From: Phycisphaerae bacterium
Lineage (GTDB): Bacteria; Planctomycetota; Phycisphaerae; Sedimentisphaerales; Anaerobacaceae
Length of the DNA: 6,917 nucleotides
Direction: 5' to 3'
Assembly (NCBI GenBank): GCA_030602845.1
Contig: JAUVYZ010000110.1
Coordinates: 1 to 6,917, forward strand
Positions 1 through 6,555 of this stretch are shown here, one piece after another (the stretch's first letter is position 1; every line of letters starts with the position of its first letter). The translations under genes and the position numbers were made by a program. The notes under the pieces were generated by a model. The model had not been told where the DNA came from. It did no database searches and saw only the letters and a list, made by a program, of their open reading frames with translations.

Positions 1-69
1 CAGGGCAAACGCTTAGGTTACGATATCAAAGATATGATTGAAGCCGCCCGGAAGAAAAGGCGAAAATAG
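1..69 (+). CDS. C-terminal end of an unidentified protein (partial)
   Basis: Frame 1 is open from the first base to a TAG stop at 67-69 and gives 22 residues. They begin QGKRLGYDIKDMIE and end in a strongly basic tail, ARKKRRK. The start and almost all of the protein lie outside the window, so no family can be assigned. The basic tail could contact nucleic acid or simply be a charged C-terminus. The reading is tentative because the open stretch is short, but a lysine/arginine-rich C-terminus followed by a non-coding spacer is typical of a real gene end. It would converge on the reverse-strand SUMF1-like gene whose stop is at 307. Confidence 0.5.
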   Translation, partial: QGKRLGYDIKDMIEAARKKRRK

Positions 70-99
70 CTTACACGTTTTTGCCACACGAGGGTAAAA

Positions 100-255
100 T
101 TGAGGAGTTAAGCTACCTGGAATAATTTTTTAGACAATCGAGCGGAGCCATCCCCAAGCTGCGCTTGAGGCTGCCACCCAACGCAGGATTGACATTATGG
201 TTTTTAGCGTCTGACCATTGTCTAAAAACTTTGTAACAGTATCCTAACTGTTCAA
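100..255. repeat. Long imperfect inverted repeat with perfect 12-bp core
   Basis: The left arm (100-138) and right arm (217-255) are reverse complements at about 28 of 39 positions. The innermost 12 bp match perfectly: TTTTTAGACAAT at 127-138 and ATTGTCTAAAAA at 217-228. The outer ends are TTGA and TCAA. The 78-nt centre contains a small GC-rich hairpin, CAAGC-TGC-GCTTG (155-167). A competing stem, GTTTTTAG (200-207) with CTAAAAAC (222-229), would use the same right arm. It fills the spacer between two convergent genes. The T-run precedes and the A-run follows the stem, the reverse of a bidirectional intrinsic terminator. It could be a small non-autonomous mobile element, a structured RNA, or the scar of an older insertion. 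No target duplication is evident. Confidence 0.5.
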
Positions 256-306
256 ATAAGCGCCATCATTTTCATGTTTTCATCACGTCTCCGCCCTGAT
301 GATTCG

Positions 307-1467
307 TCAGTGTGATTTGCCTGGCCCCTTTGCTCCGCGAAATCCCATAATACTACTTTCTTTGAGAGGAAACTGCGTGGCCCCGGTGATGGCATCACAG
401 GCAGCCGGAACCGCCATCCACGAACCACCTCGCACCATTCGAAATCCATCCAAACCGGTATGATACGGAGTCGAATACCAATCCAGGGTCCACTCGGCCA
501 CATTTCCGGCCATATCGCAGGCCCCGTAAGGACTGTTGAATTTATCAAAGCTGCCTACCGACGCCGTATACGGAAACCCGTCATCATCACCATCGTAATT
601 ACATCGATAAACACCCTCAGCGTTCGGCGATTTATTCCCCCAGGGATATTTTCTCTCGGGCAGAGGATTTTTACGCTGCTTTGTCTTGTCGCCGTCCAAA
701 TAAATCCCACCCCGAAGGGCTTTCTCCCATTCTGCTTCACTCGGCAGTCTCAAACCACACCACCTCAAAAACGCCGCTGCATCATACCAGGATACATACG
801 TAATCGGATAATTTTCTCTGCCCGGCTTCACACTGTAAGCAAAATTAGGGGCAAACCCTTTCTGGATAATGCCGCAGCGGCCCGGCGAATGAACTGCCGC
901 CGGGTCGGACATTCGGTTATTCCAACCTGCTCCCTCTCGACCGATTTCGTTAAGGTAGTCTGTGTACATAGAAATTGTGGTCTCATACTTCGCCATATAA
1001 AATAGGGGAAGGTTGGAATTGGGTTTTGTGTTTTTCGATTCGTCGTAGCCACCGCCGGGGAGGCTCTTCATTATGAATTTTCCCGCTGGAATCCGTACCA
1101 TTTGAATGCCACGAACACGAACCTTCACCTGGTTCACGTCCGCGAAACTGGTTTCACCCGTTCCCCACCAGATAATCTTCTTGTGTCCCGGACTCTCGAT
1201 GAGGTCATAACCATTACCTCTGAGATGCTCCATAGGAAGAAGTTCCCATGTAGTGCCGGAATTCTTGCTATAGCGGATAAAAACGTATGCGGGACAATCC
1301 TTTGAAATCTCCGGGTCATTTATGTCATATTCGATAACTATTCTCGGGCCGCCCAATTCAGTCGTTTCCTGCGTTACCTTCGTATTGGAAATCTCAATCC
1401 ACTGCGCGTAAGACAAATTGCTGCAAATCAGGGAAACAATCACTAATAGCATAATCCTTTTCGACAT
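307..1467 (-). CDS. Secreted SUMF1/FGE-like domain protein, probably not a true sulfatase activator
   Basis: The 386-residue protein starts with a Sec signal peptide: basic MSKR, then a hydrophobic core, then LSYA before Q22. Residues about 25-118 form a beta-rich Ig-like segment often found ahead of SUMF1 domains in planctomycetes. The SUMF1 (formylglycine-generating enzyme, C-type-lectin-like) fold follows from about 121: VRIPAGKF, YPITYVSWYDAAAF, LRLPSEAEWEKALRGG (239-254), YPWGN, GACDMAGNVAEW (315-326), RGGSW (346-350) and the closing GFR. In real aerobic FGE two cysteines follow RGGS. Here the first is Ala352 and only Cys357 remains, so copper-dependent formylglycine synthesis is unlikely. 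The family also includes EgtB/PvdO-like enzymes and non-catalytic binding proteins. It lies 68 nt after the oxidoreductase gene and is probably co-transcribed with it. Met1 is chosen because it gives the basic n-region of the signal peptide; Met6, with AAAAGG 3 nt upstream, is an alternative. Confidence 0.88.
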   Translation of the reverse strand: MSKRIMLLVIVSLICSNLSYAQWIEISNTKVTQETTELGGPRIVIEYDINDPEISKDCPAYVFIRYSKNSGTTWELLPMEHLRGNGYDLIESPGHKKIIWWGTGETSFADVNQVKVRVRGIQMVRIPAGKFIMKSLPGGGYDESKNTKPNSNLPLFYMAKYETTISMYTDYLNEIGREGAGWNNRMSDPAAVHSPGRCGIIQKGFAPNFAYSVKPGRENYPITYVSWYDAAAFLRWCGLRLPSEAEWEKALRGGIYLDGDKTKQRKNPLPERKYPWGNKSPNAEGVYRCNYDGDDDGFPYTASVGSFDKFNSPYGACDMAGNVAEWTLDWYSTPYHTGLDGFRMVRGGSWMAVPAACDAITGATQFPLKESSIMGFRGAKGPGKSH

Positions 1468-1474
1468 TTTACTT

Positions 1475-1497
1475 GGGTTCCCGCAAGGCGGGGTCCC
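1475..1497 (-). promoter_or_regulatory. GC-rich hairpin over the ribosome-binding site of the SUMF1-like gene
   Basis: On the reverse strand the operon spacer reads GGGACCCCGCCTTGCGGGAA then CCC. CCCGC and GCGGG (1480-1484 with 1488-1492) form a perfect stem with a 3-nt loop, extended across a 2x2 internal loop by GGG with CCC (1475-1477 with 1495-1497). The only strong Shine-Dalgarno match, AAAGGAGGG (1495-1503), is 27 nt from the ATG, and its last GGG is part of the stem. Folding may shorten the distance to the start codon or hide the site, so it may tune translation of the second gene. No T-run follows on the reverse strand, so it is not an intrinsic terminator. The hairpin is seen directly; the role is inference. 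Confidence 0.45.
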
Positions 1498-1535
1498 TCC
1501 TTTTAAGATCCGACTTATTCTGTGTTCAGGAGTTT

Positions 1536-2885
1536 TTATACTTTCTCGGGTATAACCCAGGGTTTTCTGTAGTTGGCCTTTAAGTACTTGTTGGCTTCGG
1601 CGTCACTTACAAACGTTTCAGTTGCGCCGTCAAATTTAAGTTTACGGTTTCCAACCCGATATGAGATATTGGCAAGATGGCACAACACCATCGAAAGGTG
1701 CGCTTCTTCAATATCGGCTTTAGGTTTCTTTCGGGTACGGATACAGTTTATGAAATCGTCAAAATGCGCGTCGATTATACTTCCGAATTTCAAGCTGGCC
1801 GGCTCTGAGACAACCGCTTTGCTTTCCCGAATATTTCTATCCTCCTCAAACACCTGCCAGCCACCGCCGTGTCTGCCAAAGCACATAAACCCTTTAGTTC
1901 CGCATATTTCCACCTTTGTTGCGGAGAAAGGCCAGTCAGGAAACCTGGTCTTGTCTTTCAAGTGAACGATTCGATGCATATAAGGCGACCAGAGGGACGC
2001 TTCGAAAAGCAAGGTAAGTTTGCCGAGCTCAAAGGTCGCGAACTGAGTGTCCGGCTGCTCTCTGCCGTCGTCGAAGTGGTAAACCCCTCCTGCATTGCAA
2101 ACAGTGTCGGGATATTCCTTGCCAATCAGGTATCGCGCCAAATCAACCTGGTGAATCATATCAGCCATAATATAGCCGACATAGAAATCCCACAGCCTCC
2201 AAAACCACCTGCCCGGACGGTAGGGCGGCATAGGCGACGGGCCGCACCACAAATTATAATCCAGACCTTCCGGAACCGGCTGCACATCAGCCACGTGGAT
2301 AGGCCCGGATTCCTGCATAAGAAATACGCGGGCCAGATAGACGTCCCCCAGTTTACCACTGCGGATGTACTCCGCGGCTTTGTCGGTGTAGGGGGCGCTG
2401 CGGCTTTGGGTCCCAACCTGAACAACCCTCTTGTATTGACGGGCCGCCTCAACCATCTTTCTGCCATCCCAGATGCTCAGCGACAGTGGTTTTTCTACGT
2501 AAACATCTTTTCTCGCCTGGCAGGCCATTATCGTACCCAGTGCGTGCCAGCGGTCGGAAGTGGCGATAACAATCGCGTTGATTTGGCGGTCGTCGAGCAT
2601 CTTTCGAAAATCCTGTACAAATTTCGGCTTGTAGTTATGGCCTTCAATCACAATCTCTGCCGCCGGGCCGTAGCATCGGGTATCTGCGTCACAAATATAT
2701 TTAATCTTAACGTCAGACCTCTTCACGAGACTTCTCAAAAGCGCGCGTCCCCGACCGCCGACACCCATTATTCCCAAAACAACCTTTTCTTCAGCCGCCG
2801 GACTCTTGCTTTGAGACAAGACAGTAAACGTCGTAGCTGCACCTATTGAACCTTTCAAAAATTTTCTGCGATTCATCGATTTCAT
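1536..2885 (-). CDS. Tat-exported Gfo/Idh/MocA family oxidoreductase
   Basis: Predicted NAD(P)-dependent oxidoreductase of 449 residues, likely acting on a sugar, sugar acid or inositol-like compound; the substrate cannot be read from sequence. The N-terminus NRRKFLKG (5-12) plus a hydrophobic stretch is a twin-arginine signal, so the protein is probably exported folded with its cofactor. The Rossmann motif is GVGGRG (41-46), the family EKP motif is at 131-133 with the expected catalytic lysine (Lys132), and DMIHQVD (242-248) matches the conserved substrate-side Asp/His segment of the C-terminal domain. An in-frame ATG at 2930 would add 15 residues, but the ATG at 2883-2885 has AGGAG at 2892-2896 with a 6-nt gap and puts the twin arginines near the N-terminus. 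The EKP motif argues against the GH109 glycosidase branch of the fold. First gene of a likely two-gene unit with the SUMF1-like gene. Confidence 0.92.
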   Translation of the reverse strand: MKSMNRRKFLKGSIGAATTFTVLSQSKSPAAEEKVVLGIMGVGGRGRALLRSLVKRSDVKIKYICDADTRCYGPAAEIVIEGHNYKPKFVQDFRKMLDDRQINAIVIATSDRWHALGTIMACQARKDVYVEKPLSLSIWDGRKMVEAARQYKRVVQVGTQSRSAPYTDKAAEYIRSGKLGDVYLARVFLMQESGPIHVADVQPVPEGLDYNLWCGPSPMPPYRPGRWFWRLWDFYVGYIMADMIHQVDLARYLIGKEYPDTVCNAGGVYHFDDGREQPDTQFATFELGKLTLLFEASLWSPYMHRIVHLKDKTRFPDWPFSATKVEICGTKGFMCFGRHGGGWQVFEEDRNIRESKAVVSEPASLKFGSIIDAHFDDFINCIRTRKKPKADIEEAHLSMVLCHLANISYRVGNRKLKFDGATETFVSDAEANKYLKANYRKPWVIPEKV

Positions 2886-2891
2886 TTTTTT

Positions 2892-2896
2892 CTCCT
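2892..2896 (-). promoter_or_regulatory. Ribosome-binding site that fixes the oxidoreductase start
   Basis: The reverse strand reads AGGAG followed by six A and ATG. This spacing supports translation from 2885 rather than from the in-frame upstream ATG at 2930, which has no comparable site. Confidence 0.75.
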
Positions 2897-3032
2897 GTGA
2901 ATGTACTGTGCAAAATAATTTATTGAGCATCTTTCATCTCACAGGCCGCTTTCGTAAAAAGTCGGCACGCCGCGGAGGTGGAAAATACATACCCTGCTCA
3001 CGAGTTAATGACCATTCTCCTGTTCATCTGAT

Positions 3033-3061
3033 ATAATACCCTAGTAGGCGGCCCAATTCCA
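3033..3061 (-). promoter_or_regulatory. Weak candidate promoter for the oxidoreductase operon
   Basis: On the reverse strand TGGAAT (3056-3061) and TATTAT (3033-3038) are 17 nt apart. The -10 box is good but the -35 box is poor, so an activator or another promoter may be needed. The perfect palindrome at 3071-3082 lies 9 nt upstream of this -35 box. It would give a leader of about 140 nt before the start at 2885. Confidence 0.25.
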
Positions 3062-3070
3062 GTACCTTTT

Positions 3071-3082
3071 GCAAATATTTGC
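3071..3082. promoter_or_regulatory. Perfect 12-bp palindrome, possible operator
   Basis: GCAAATATTTGC is identical on both strands. It lies between the divergent oxidoreductase and hydrolase genes, 56 bp before the -35 box of the forward promoter and just upstream of the weak reverse promoter. A perfect 12-bp palindrome in a divergent intergenic region is typical of a dimeric regulator site. No regulator gene is in the window, and the AT centre does not match the CG centre common in LacI-family operators. The function is inference. Confidence 0.4.
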
Positions 3083-3093
3083 CACCCTAAAAT

Positions 3094-3140
3094 CAACGTT
3101 CCCCCCTCAACATCACCGCAACGAAGCCGAGAGGGGGTTG
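3094..3140. repeat. GC-rich inverted repeat next to the hydrolase -35 box
   Basis: CCCCCTC (3102-3108) pairs perfectly with GAGGGGG (3131-3137) around a 22-nt loop. CAA (3094-3096) can pair with TTG (3138-3140) across a bulge. The right arm ends where the TTGAAT -35 box begins, so a protein or cruciform here would interfere with that promoter. No T-run follows as a terminator would require. Confidence 0.35.
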
Positions 3141-3166
3141 AATAGTCAAGGATAAGAATATATAAT
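3138..3166 (+). promoter_or_regulatory. Sigma70-type promoter for the CocE/NonD hydrolase gene
   Basis: TTGAAT (3138-3143) and a perfect TATAAT (3161-3166) are separated by exactly 17 nt, close to the housekeeping consensus. Transcription would start near 3173, giving a leader of about 125 nt. The leader contains two small hairpins: GTGC/GCAC (3171-3184), right at the predicted start, and CGGAT/ATCCG (3219-3234). Confidence 0.6.
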
Positions 3167-3285
3167 TACTGTGCACATAAGCACTGTATATCATTTTAGA
3201 GGTGCCTTCGTATGATTGCGGATGTAACTATCCGTATTAGGTTTAATCTGGTTTGCTTATTGCAGTAAGGCTACATAAGTTGCTT

Positions 3286-3292
3286 TAAGGAG
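3286..3292 (+). promoter_or_regulatory. Ribosome-binding site of the hydrolase gene
   Basis: TAAGGAG ends 6 nt before the ATG at 3299. This near-ideal spacing confirms that start. Confidence 0.75.
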
Positions 3293-3298
3293 TACGTC

Positions 3299-4915
3299 AT
3301 GCACAAACGAGTTACTATTATCACAATTAGCCTTGTCGCTGTTCTGTTCGCTGCTGCACTTTCCTGTGCCAAACCTACGCAAACGGTTATGGTTCCCATG
3401 CGGGATGGTGTAAAGCTCGCAACAAATGTCTATCTTCCTGACGGCAAGGGACCATGGCCTGCTATTCTCTTTCGGACGCCTTACGGAAAGGGCGCAGCGG
3501 AAAGACGGGCAAGGCCGGCGAATCAACGTGGATATGCCTTTGTCTCACAGGACATTCGCGGCAGATTCGGTTCCGAAGGAGTGGATTATCCGGTTTTTGG
3601 TCATGATGGATGGGGTGAGCATCAGGACGGATATGACACTGTTGAATGGACCGCGGCTCAAAAATGGTGCAATGGCAAAGTTGCCACAGTCGGGGCAAGT
3701 GCCAATGGCATCACGCAGAACATGATGGCACCCAGCCGTCCGCCGCATCTGGTCTGCCAATATGTGGCAGTAGCGTTTTCCAGCATGTACCGCCAGGCCG
3801 CCTATCAGGGAGGTGCTTTTCGCAAAAGCTTATTGGAAGGGTGGTTGCGGATGAACAGGTTTGACCCTGAAAACCTGAAGGAAATGCGTGCGCACCCGGA
3901 TTATGATGATTTCTGCAGGCAGTTTGATCCCGAACTCGTAGCTCATCGCGTGAATGTACCAATAATGTTCGTCGGTGGCTGGTATGACATTTTCAATGCA
4001 GGTACCATCAATAGTTTTATGAGTATCCAGAAGCGCGGCGACAAGGCAGCGCGAGGCAAGTGCCGCCTGGTCATGGGGCCCTACGGGCACGGCTTCTCAG
4101 AGGATTTAGTCTTTCCTAACGCAGCAGCTCCCAGAGCCGCCAATCCCATCAACTGGTTTGATATATGGATGAAGAACAATGGCAAAGGGATTGACCAAAT
4201 CCCTGTCGTTCAGTATTTTGTCATGGGCGACCCGGGGGACCCGAATACAACGGGGAATGTTTGGAAAACTGCCGACGATTGGCCTGTTCGAGCGAAGATA
4301 AGACCTTTCTATTTCAATGCCAATGGAGCATTGCGCTCGCGGCCTCCCAAAGAAGCCGATGCTACACTTTCCTATGAGTATGACCCCAACGACCCTGTGC
4401 CTACCGTCGGTGGAGCCAACCTTATCATAACAAGAGGGCCCAAAGACCAGCGACCGGTTGAAGACCGACCGGACGTTCTGCTTTTCATATCTAAAAAGCT
4501 GAAAAACCCGGTAGAAATCACAGGGACTGTCAAAGTCAAGCTCTGGGCATCTTCAACAGCCACGGATACCGACTTTACGGCGAAGCTTTGTGATGTGTAC
4601 CCTGATGGTCGTAGCATGATTGTGCTCGACGGCATCATTCGAGCACGGCATCGAGATTCTGTGAAGAAGAGCGAGCTGATGGAACCCGGTAAAATCTATG
4701 AGTTTGAAATTGACTTGTGGTCCACGAGTCTGGTCTTTAGTCCGGGCCATCGAGTCCGTGTTGCCATATCCTCCAGCAATTCCCCTCGCTTTGAACCTAA
4801 TCCCAACACGGGTAAGCCATCGGGTATGGACGATGAGACCAGGGTGACAACTAACACCATCTACCTGGATGCAAGACGTCCATCACATATACTGCTGCCG
4901 GTCGCGGCACGATAG
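3299..4915 (+). CDS. Exported CocE/NonD family serine hydrolase (peptidase S15-like)
   Basis: The 538-residue protein resembles the CocE/NonD group, whose known members cleave acyl esters (cocaine esterase) or amides and dipeptides (X-Pro dipeptidyl-peptidase, glutaryl-7-ACA acylase). The N-terminus is a signal peptide; AALSC-A (19-24) fits either a lipoprotein (Cys23) or signal peptidase I cleavage after Ala24. The family signatures follow: VPMRDGVKLATNVYLP (32-47), RTPYGK (59-64, Tyr62 likely in the oxyanion hole), and nucleophile Ser134 in GASANG where relatives have GxSYxG. Asp230 in GGWYDIF and His264 in GPYGHG complete the triad. The C-terminal jelly-roll domain (about 310-538) includes VEITGTVKVKLWAS and FSPGHRVRVAISSSN. 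Its length is normal for the family. Its own promoter and ribosome-binding site lie upstream. It converges on the sulfatase gene with 16 nt between stops. The family is clear; substrate and exact specificity are unknown. Confidence 0.9.
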   Translation: MHKRVTIITISLVAVLFAAALSCAKPTQTVMVPMRDGVKLATNVYLPDGKGPWPAILFRTPYGKGAAERRARPANQRGYAFVSQDIRGRFGSEGVDYPVFGHDGWGEHQDGYDTVEWTAAQKWCNGKVATVGASANGITQNMMAPSRPPHLVCQYVAVAFSSMYRQAAYQGGAFRKSLLEGWLRMNRFDPENLKEMRAHPDYDDFCRQFDPELVAHRVNVPIMFVGGWYDIFNAGTINSFMSIQKRGDKAARGKCRLVMGPYGHGFSEDLVFPNAAAPRAANPINWFDIWMKNNGKGIDQIPVVQYFVMGDPGDPNTTGNVWKTADDWPVRAKIRPFYFNANGALRSRPPKEADATLSYEYDPNDPVPTVGGANLIITRGPKDQRPVEDRPDVLLFISKKLKNPVEITGTVKVKLWASSTATDTDFTAKLCDVYPDGRSMIVLDGIIRARHRDSVKKSELMEPGKIYEFEIDLWSTSLVFSPGHRVRVAISSSNSPRFEPNPNTGKPSGMDDETRVTTNTIYLDARRPSHILLPVAAR

Positions 4916-4920
4916 TTTTG
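4896..4920 (+). terminator. Weak candidate terminator overlapping the hydrolase stop
   Basis: TGCCG (4896-4900) and CGGCA (4905-4909) form a 5-bp GC-rich stem with a GTCG loop, followed after CGATAG by TTTT (4916-4919). The stem overlaps the last codons of the hydrolase gene. The stem is short and the T-run displaced, so this is weak. It is the only terminator-like structure between the two convergent genes. Confidence 0.25.
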
Positions 4921-4931
4921 GCCTGGCGATT

Positions 4932-6491
4932 TTAACTGGAAGTCTGTTCACGACGTGCGTTTTTGCGAACTTTCCTTTTTGGCTGTCTCCGACCGGCTTT
5001 GGTATCCTGTTCGGCCATAAACTTCTTCAGCGCCTCCGGCGATTTATGCTTCCGGAGCGCTTCCAGTGCCGTATCGTTCGTTCGTTTCATCCACTCAAGC
5101 AGTTCCTTCCGCATCATTTCGATATCTTTTTTGTACTTGGGGTCATCGATGAGGTTATGCAGAGCATCCGCATCATTTGCGAAATCATAAAACTCTTCCA
5201 CGACTCTATATTGGAAAATCCGAACACGGGCGGCGACTTTCGGATTGGTTTCCGCGGCGGCCTGCATGGCCTTAAACGTCAAGCCTGACTGCGATTCGTT
5301 CTTAAAGACTCTTTCGCCGTCCGACCACGGGTTGAAGATATATCCGAACCTGTGGTTCTGTACGCAGCGCATCGGATAACGTTTCCTTGCTGATGTCTGG
5401 TGGAATTGCGTGAATACCTTGTCGCGTCCAGCCTGTTTCTGCCCGAACAAAACCGGTAGAAATGAAAAACCGTCCATCCCTTTGGGTTGTGCCGATCCAG
5501 CCGCGTCAAGTACGGTGGGCATAAAATCGAGGGCCGATATAAAGTGTCGCTTGTCCACACTGCCGGGCTTGACCTTGCCCGGCCAACTGACAATCCACGG
5601 TGTCCGCGTGCTGTGCAGGTAGCAGTTGGTCTTGGAAAACGGCAGCGCCATACCGTTATCAGAGAGAAACATTGTCAGAGTGTTTTTTGCCTGGCCAGAT
5701 TCCCGCAGAGCGCGCGTTACCGCCCCCACGGTATCGTCGCATCGGCGGACCGAGCTGTAGTACTGTGCTGTTTCGGTGCGTATCTCCGGCAGGTCGGGCA
5801 GAAAGCCGGGGACCTGGATTTCGTCGCGTCGATACACTCGTGAGGGCTTTGGAATATCCTTGACTGCCTTCGCAAACCTGTTTTGCTCCTGCTTACTGCC
5901 ATGAAACGGGCGATGCGGGTCGTGCGAATTGGCCATCAGGAAAAACGGCCGGCCTTCGCTTGCGGCCTGCCTGAAAAAACTCCTGGCAAATTTATAGTAA
6001 AGTTGCGGGTCGCGACCCCACCCTAATTCTCCGGGATTTTTGACCAGGTCCCACTTGAACTTGTCTGCCGGCGCCAGGTGCCTGGCTTTACCAAGGATGC
6101 CGTTTAGGTAGCCGGCTTCATGCAGTTTCTCCTGCAGTGTCGGCACATTCGTATTAATGGGCTCGAAGCCCTCGGCTCCGTTACGGTGCGGATAGCGGCC
6201 GGTCATTAGCACCGACCGGCAGGGCTGGCAAACCGCTATGGTGATATGGGCATAGTGAAACCGCATACCATCGGAAGTTAGGCGGTCAATATTAGGCGTG
6301 ATATCAGGAGTCTTGCCGCCAAAGCAGCCTGGCGAATCCCAGTTCATATCATCGACCGTTATCAGGAGAATGTTCGGTCGTTTCCTCTGCTTATTGGCGG
6401 TGAATACCGGCGCGCACCCAAATGCCATCACCGGGGCGCCTAAAATCGTCGCTCTTAAAAACTTCCGACGTGTTATAAGAGTTGTGCTCAT
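4932..6491 (-). CDS. Tat-exported sulfatase, similar to heparan N-sulfatases
   Basis: The 519-residue protein belongs to the type I sulfatase / alkaline-phosphatase fold and hydrolyses sulfate esters or sulfamates. TRRKFLRA (8-15) is a twin-arginine signal and AFGC (23-26) a lipobox, suggesting a Tat lipoprotein. Key sites: metal ligands in TVDDMN (Asp47, Asp48), the CQPCR formylglycine motif with Cys88, GKARH (134-138), SHDPHRPF (189-196), and SDNG (Asp278, Asn279) followed by KTNCYLHSTRTP. The HDPHRPF and DNG...TN-Y segments resemble human SGSH, pointing to an N-sulfoglucosamine-type substrate; this is inference. Maturation needs a formylglycine-generating enzyme or anaerobic SME elsewhere in the genome. 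The C-terminus after about 495 is highly basic (GRRQPKRKVRKNARR). The ATG at 6491 is chosen over an in-frame TTG at 6572 because it places the twin arginines correctly, although no Shine-Dalgarno precedes it, only an A-rich tract. Confidence 0.92.
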   Translation of the reverse strand: MSTTLITRRKFLRATILGAPVMAFGCAPVFTANKQRKRPNILLITVDDMNWDSPGCFGGKTPDITPNIDRLTSDGMRFHYAHITIAVCQPCRSVLMTGRYPHRNGAEGFEPINTNVPTLQEKLHEAGYLNGILGKARHLAPADKFKWDLVKNPGELGWGRDPQLYYKFARSFFRQAASEGRPFFLMANSHDPHRPFHGSKQEQNRFAKAVKDIPKPSRVYRRDEIQVPGFLPDLPEIRTETAQYYSSVRRCDDTVGAVTRALRESGQAKNTLTMFLSDNGMALPFSKTNCYLHSTRTPWIVSWPGKVKPGSVDKRHFISALDFMPTVLDAAGSAQPKGMDGFSFLPVLFGQKQAGRDKVFTQFHQTSARKRYPMRCVQNHRFGYIFNPWSDGERVFKNESQSGLTFKAMQAAAETNPKVAARVRIFQYRVVEEFYDFANDADALHNLIDDPKYKKDIEMMRKELLEWMKRTNDTALEALRKHKSPEALKKFMAEQDTKAGRRQPKRKVRKNARREQTSS

Positions 6492-6555
6492 TTTTCTTTT
6501 TCGTTTTTTCTGTGTTGTCGTATCACAAGCCACACTGCGGTACTCATATTTTGTA

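Noticed and set aside
127..228. Possible integron attC site, suggested by TTTAGAC and GTCTAAA arms
   Set aside because: The polarity is reversed (attC begins RYYYAAC and ends GTTRRRY), the core triplets do not match, and no integrase or cassette structure is seen.
460..1005. A 181-codon forward open frame opposite the SUMF1-like gene
   Set aside because: The product shows no domain and the reverse strand has a full set of SUMF1 motifs in this interval.
1869..2849. A 326-codon open frame on the forward strand antisense to the oxidoreductase gene
   Set aside because: Its translation shows no recognisable domain, while the opposite strand encodes a clear Gfo/Idh/MocA protein throughout. It is a shadow of that gene.
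2886..2930. N-terminal extension of the oxidoreductase from the ATG at 2930
   Set aside because: The ATG at 2885 has a well-spaced AGGAG and directly precedes the twin-arginine motif. The upstream ATG has neither.
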